A stretch of DNA of 64,000 nucleotides from JACRLV01 sp045863555 (GTDB lineage Bacteria > Planctomycetota > Phycisphaerae > UBA1845 > Fen-1342), in assembly GCA_045863555.1 (NCBI GenBank), contig BTUU01000001.1:372001-436000 (forward strand). Direction: 5' to 3'. The notes beneath the pieces were generated by a model. The model ran no database searches. It worked only from the letters and a program-made list of their open reading frames with translations, and was not told the DNA's origin. Every line of letters begins with the position of its first letter. The first letter of the stretch is position 1. Shown here in pieces: positions 62,571 through 64,000 of the stretch. Both the position numbers and the translations under genes were made by a program.

Positions 62571-63518
62571 GTGAGCACCAGACCCTCGCGCCCCGCGTCC
62601 GCGCCGCCTGCCCCGCCCGCGCGGGCTGTTGCCAGCGATCGTGACGATCTTCTCAGCGCGGAGTTCATGTCGAAGCTAGACCAGCTCGAGTTGATCAGCC
62701 GCAAGATCTTCGCGGGACGGATGAAGGGCGAGCGGAGAAGCAAGCGGCGGGGGGAGAGCGTCGAGTTTGCCGATTATCGCAATTATGTCGTCGGCGACGA
62801 TCTGCGATTCCTCGACTGGAACATCTACGCCCGGCTGGAGCGGCTGCTGCTGAAGCTGTTCCAGGAGGAAGAGGACCTGAACGTCAGCCTGCTCTTCGAC
62901 GTGTCGAAGAGCATGAACTGGGGCAACCCGAACAAGGGTGTCTATACGAAGCGGGTCGCGGCGGCGCTCGCGTACATCGGCCTCGTGAACTACGACCGCG
63001 TCAGCCTGTACGGTTATAACGACAAGCTGGTGCACGAGATGCGCGCGGTCCGCGGGCGGCGGCTGGCGTCGCAGATGATCACCTTCCTGCGGAAGATCGA
63101 GCTGGAGGGCGTGTCGAATTTCGCCGTGGCGGCCCGCCGGTTCGCGCTGCGGCACCGCGGCAAGGGCGTGGTCGTCGTCATCAGCGATTTCATGGATAAA
63201 GGCGGATTTGCGGACGGACTGCGTTACCTCCTGGGCCGGAACATGGACATATACGTCATCCAGGTGCTGAGCCCGGAGGAGATCGACCCGACCCTGACGG
63301 GCGACCTGAAGCTGGTGGACGTCGAGGACGAAGACGTGGCCGAAGTGACGATCAGCAAGCCGCTGCTGACCAAGTACAAGGCGATGCTTCAGGCGTACTG
63401 CACGGATTTGAAGGACTACTGCACGCGGCGGGGGATCACGTATCTCTTCACGAGCACGCGGGTGCCGTTTGATACGCTGGTGATGTCGTATCTCCGGCAG
63501 CGGGGACTGGTCCGATGA
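62571..63518 (+). CDS. DUF58 domain protein (MoxR-associated)
   Basis: 315 residues from a GTG. The DUF58 core is recognisable: GRRLASQMITFL, the RGESVEFADYRNYVVGDDLRFLDW stretch and a vWA-like fold with VSLLFDVSKSMNWG (MIDAS-type DxSxS). The family works with MoxR ATPases and BatA-type proteins in assembly or stress functions. No moxR lies directly upstream. The next gene starts 16 bp later. Confidence 0.9.
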   Translation: MSTRPSRPASAPPAPPARAVASDRDDLLSAEFMSKLDQLELISRKIFAGRMKGERRSKRRGESVEFADYRNYVVGDDLRFLDWNIYARLERLLLKLFQEEEDLNVSLLFDVSKSMNWGNPNKGVYTKRVAAALAYIGLVNYDRVSLYGYNDKLVHEMRAVRGRRLASQMITFLRKIELEGVSNFAVAARRFALRHRGKGVVVVISDFMDKGGFADGLRYLLGRNMDIYVIQVLSPEEIDPTLTGDLKLVDVEDEDVAEVTISKPLLTKYKAMLQAYCTDLKDYCTRRGITYLFTSTRVPFDTLVMSYLRQRGLVR

Positions 63519-63534
63519 CGCCCGACGGTGAACG

Positions 63535-64000
63535 ATGAGCTTTCTGAACCCGTGGGTAGCACTCGGCCTGGCGGCGGTGGCAATCCCCGCGCTGGTGATC
63601 CTCTATTTTCTGAAGCTGCGGCGGCGCGAGGAGCGCGTACCCTCGACGTTTCTCTGGCGTCGGGCCGTGCAGGATCTCCAGGTGAACGCGCCGTTCCAGC
63701 GGCTGCGGAAAAACCTGCTGCTGCTGCTGCAACTGCTCATTCTCGGGGCGGCGCTTTTTGCCCTGGCGCGGCCGATCGTGAAGACGGACGTGGCGGATGA
63801 GACGAGCATCGTGCTGATGATCGACCGCTCGGCGTCGATGAAGGCGGTCGAGGGAAACCGGACGCGATTTGACCTCGCGAAGGAACAGGCCGTTCGCTAC
63901 CTCCAGACGCTGAACCGGACGAGCGAGAGCTGGTGGTCGTTCCTCGGGTTCGGCGGCGCGGATGTGAAGTCGCGCGTCATGGTGGTCGCGTTTTCTGACC
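63535..64000 (+). CDS. BatA/vWA membrane protein (cut by right edge)
   Basis: An open frame from ATG 63535 runs to the window end (155 codons). It begins with the BatA N-terminal helix (NPWVALGLAAVAIPALVILYFLKLRRR), has a second helix (NLLLLLQLLILGAALFAL), then the start of a vWA domain with VLMIDRSASM (MIDAS). It follows the DUF58 gene by 16 bp. Only the first part is visible. Confidence 0.85.
   Translation, partial: MSFLNPWVALGLAAVAIPALVILYFLKLRRREERVPSTFLWRRAVQDLQVNAPFQRLRKNLLLLLQLLILGAALFALARPIVKTDVADETSIVLMIDRSASMKAVEGNRTRFDLAKEQAVRYLQTLNRTSESWWSFLGFGGADVKSRVMVVAFSD

Overview
The window is a 64 kb piece of a GC-rich bacterial chromosome. It most resembles a planctomycete of the Phycisphaerae type. 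Pointers are several secreted proteins ending in a duplicated Asp/Asn-rich dockerin-like repeat, small proteins with a CxxC...CxxC ribbon of the kind common in that phylum, a bacterial topoisomerase VI B subunit, a kynurenine-type tryptophan pathway and an ECF-sigma/Ser-Thr-kinase pair. This placement is inference from gene content. No rRNA, CRISPR array, phage or recognisable insertion sequence is visible.

Layout. 0-4.7 kb: amino-sugar genes (UDPGP-type pyrophosphorylase, GH20 hexosaminidase), a DUF362 protein and a small unknown. 4.7-12 kb: a micro-ORF with its own terminator, a Kelch/dockerin protein, a sigma-kinase operon, a McsA-like protein and a lectin/dockerin protein. 12-25 kb: nuoB, M16 peptidase, universal stress protein, response-regulator phosphatase, MFS transporter, M20 peptidase, an odd tRNA(UAA), a propeller/di-haem cytochrome lipoprotein, topoisomerase VI B and two small genes. 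25.3-33.5 kb: tRNA-Lys, rplM-rpsI, then a 1619-residue beta-helix gene lying between two copies of the rpsI tail and terminator, then a ClC antiporter. 33.5-41 kb: S1/P1-like phospholipase or nuclease, class II aldolase, a thioredoxin-fold protein with an in-frame TGA at its first active-site Cys position (probable selenoprotein), a permease, tryptophan dioxygenase and kynurenine monooxygenase, and dus. 41-54.6 kb: VapBC, a BNR/dockerin protein, pyrF, a histone-H1-like protein, trpG/pabA, tRNA-Asp, a SUFU-domain protein, an AAA/DUF4143 ATPase, a prolyl oligopeptidase and glutamate dehydrogenase. 54.8-64 kb: a large GAF/PEP-synthase/nucleotidyltransferase fusion, a phosphoesterase, a second BNR/dockerin protein, DUF1203 and DUF1801 proteins and the start of a DUF58/BatA operon that runs off the right edge.

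The main themes are a secretome built on a shared C-terminal module, housekeeping genes scattered outside their usual operons, and frequent -10-like hexamers only 5-8 nt before start codons, which suggests leaderless mRNAs. The strongest unusual signals are the candidate selenocysteine codon at 35787-35789, the class-I-shaped tRNA with a UAA anticodon at 18916-18988, and the duplicated rpsI 3' end around the beta-helix gene.
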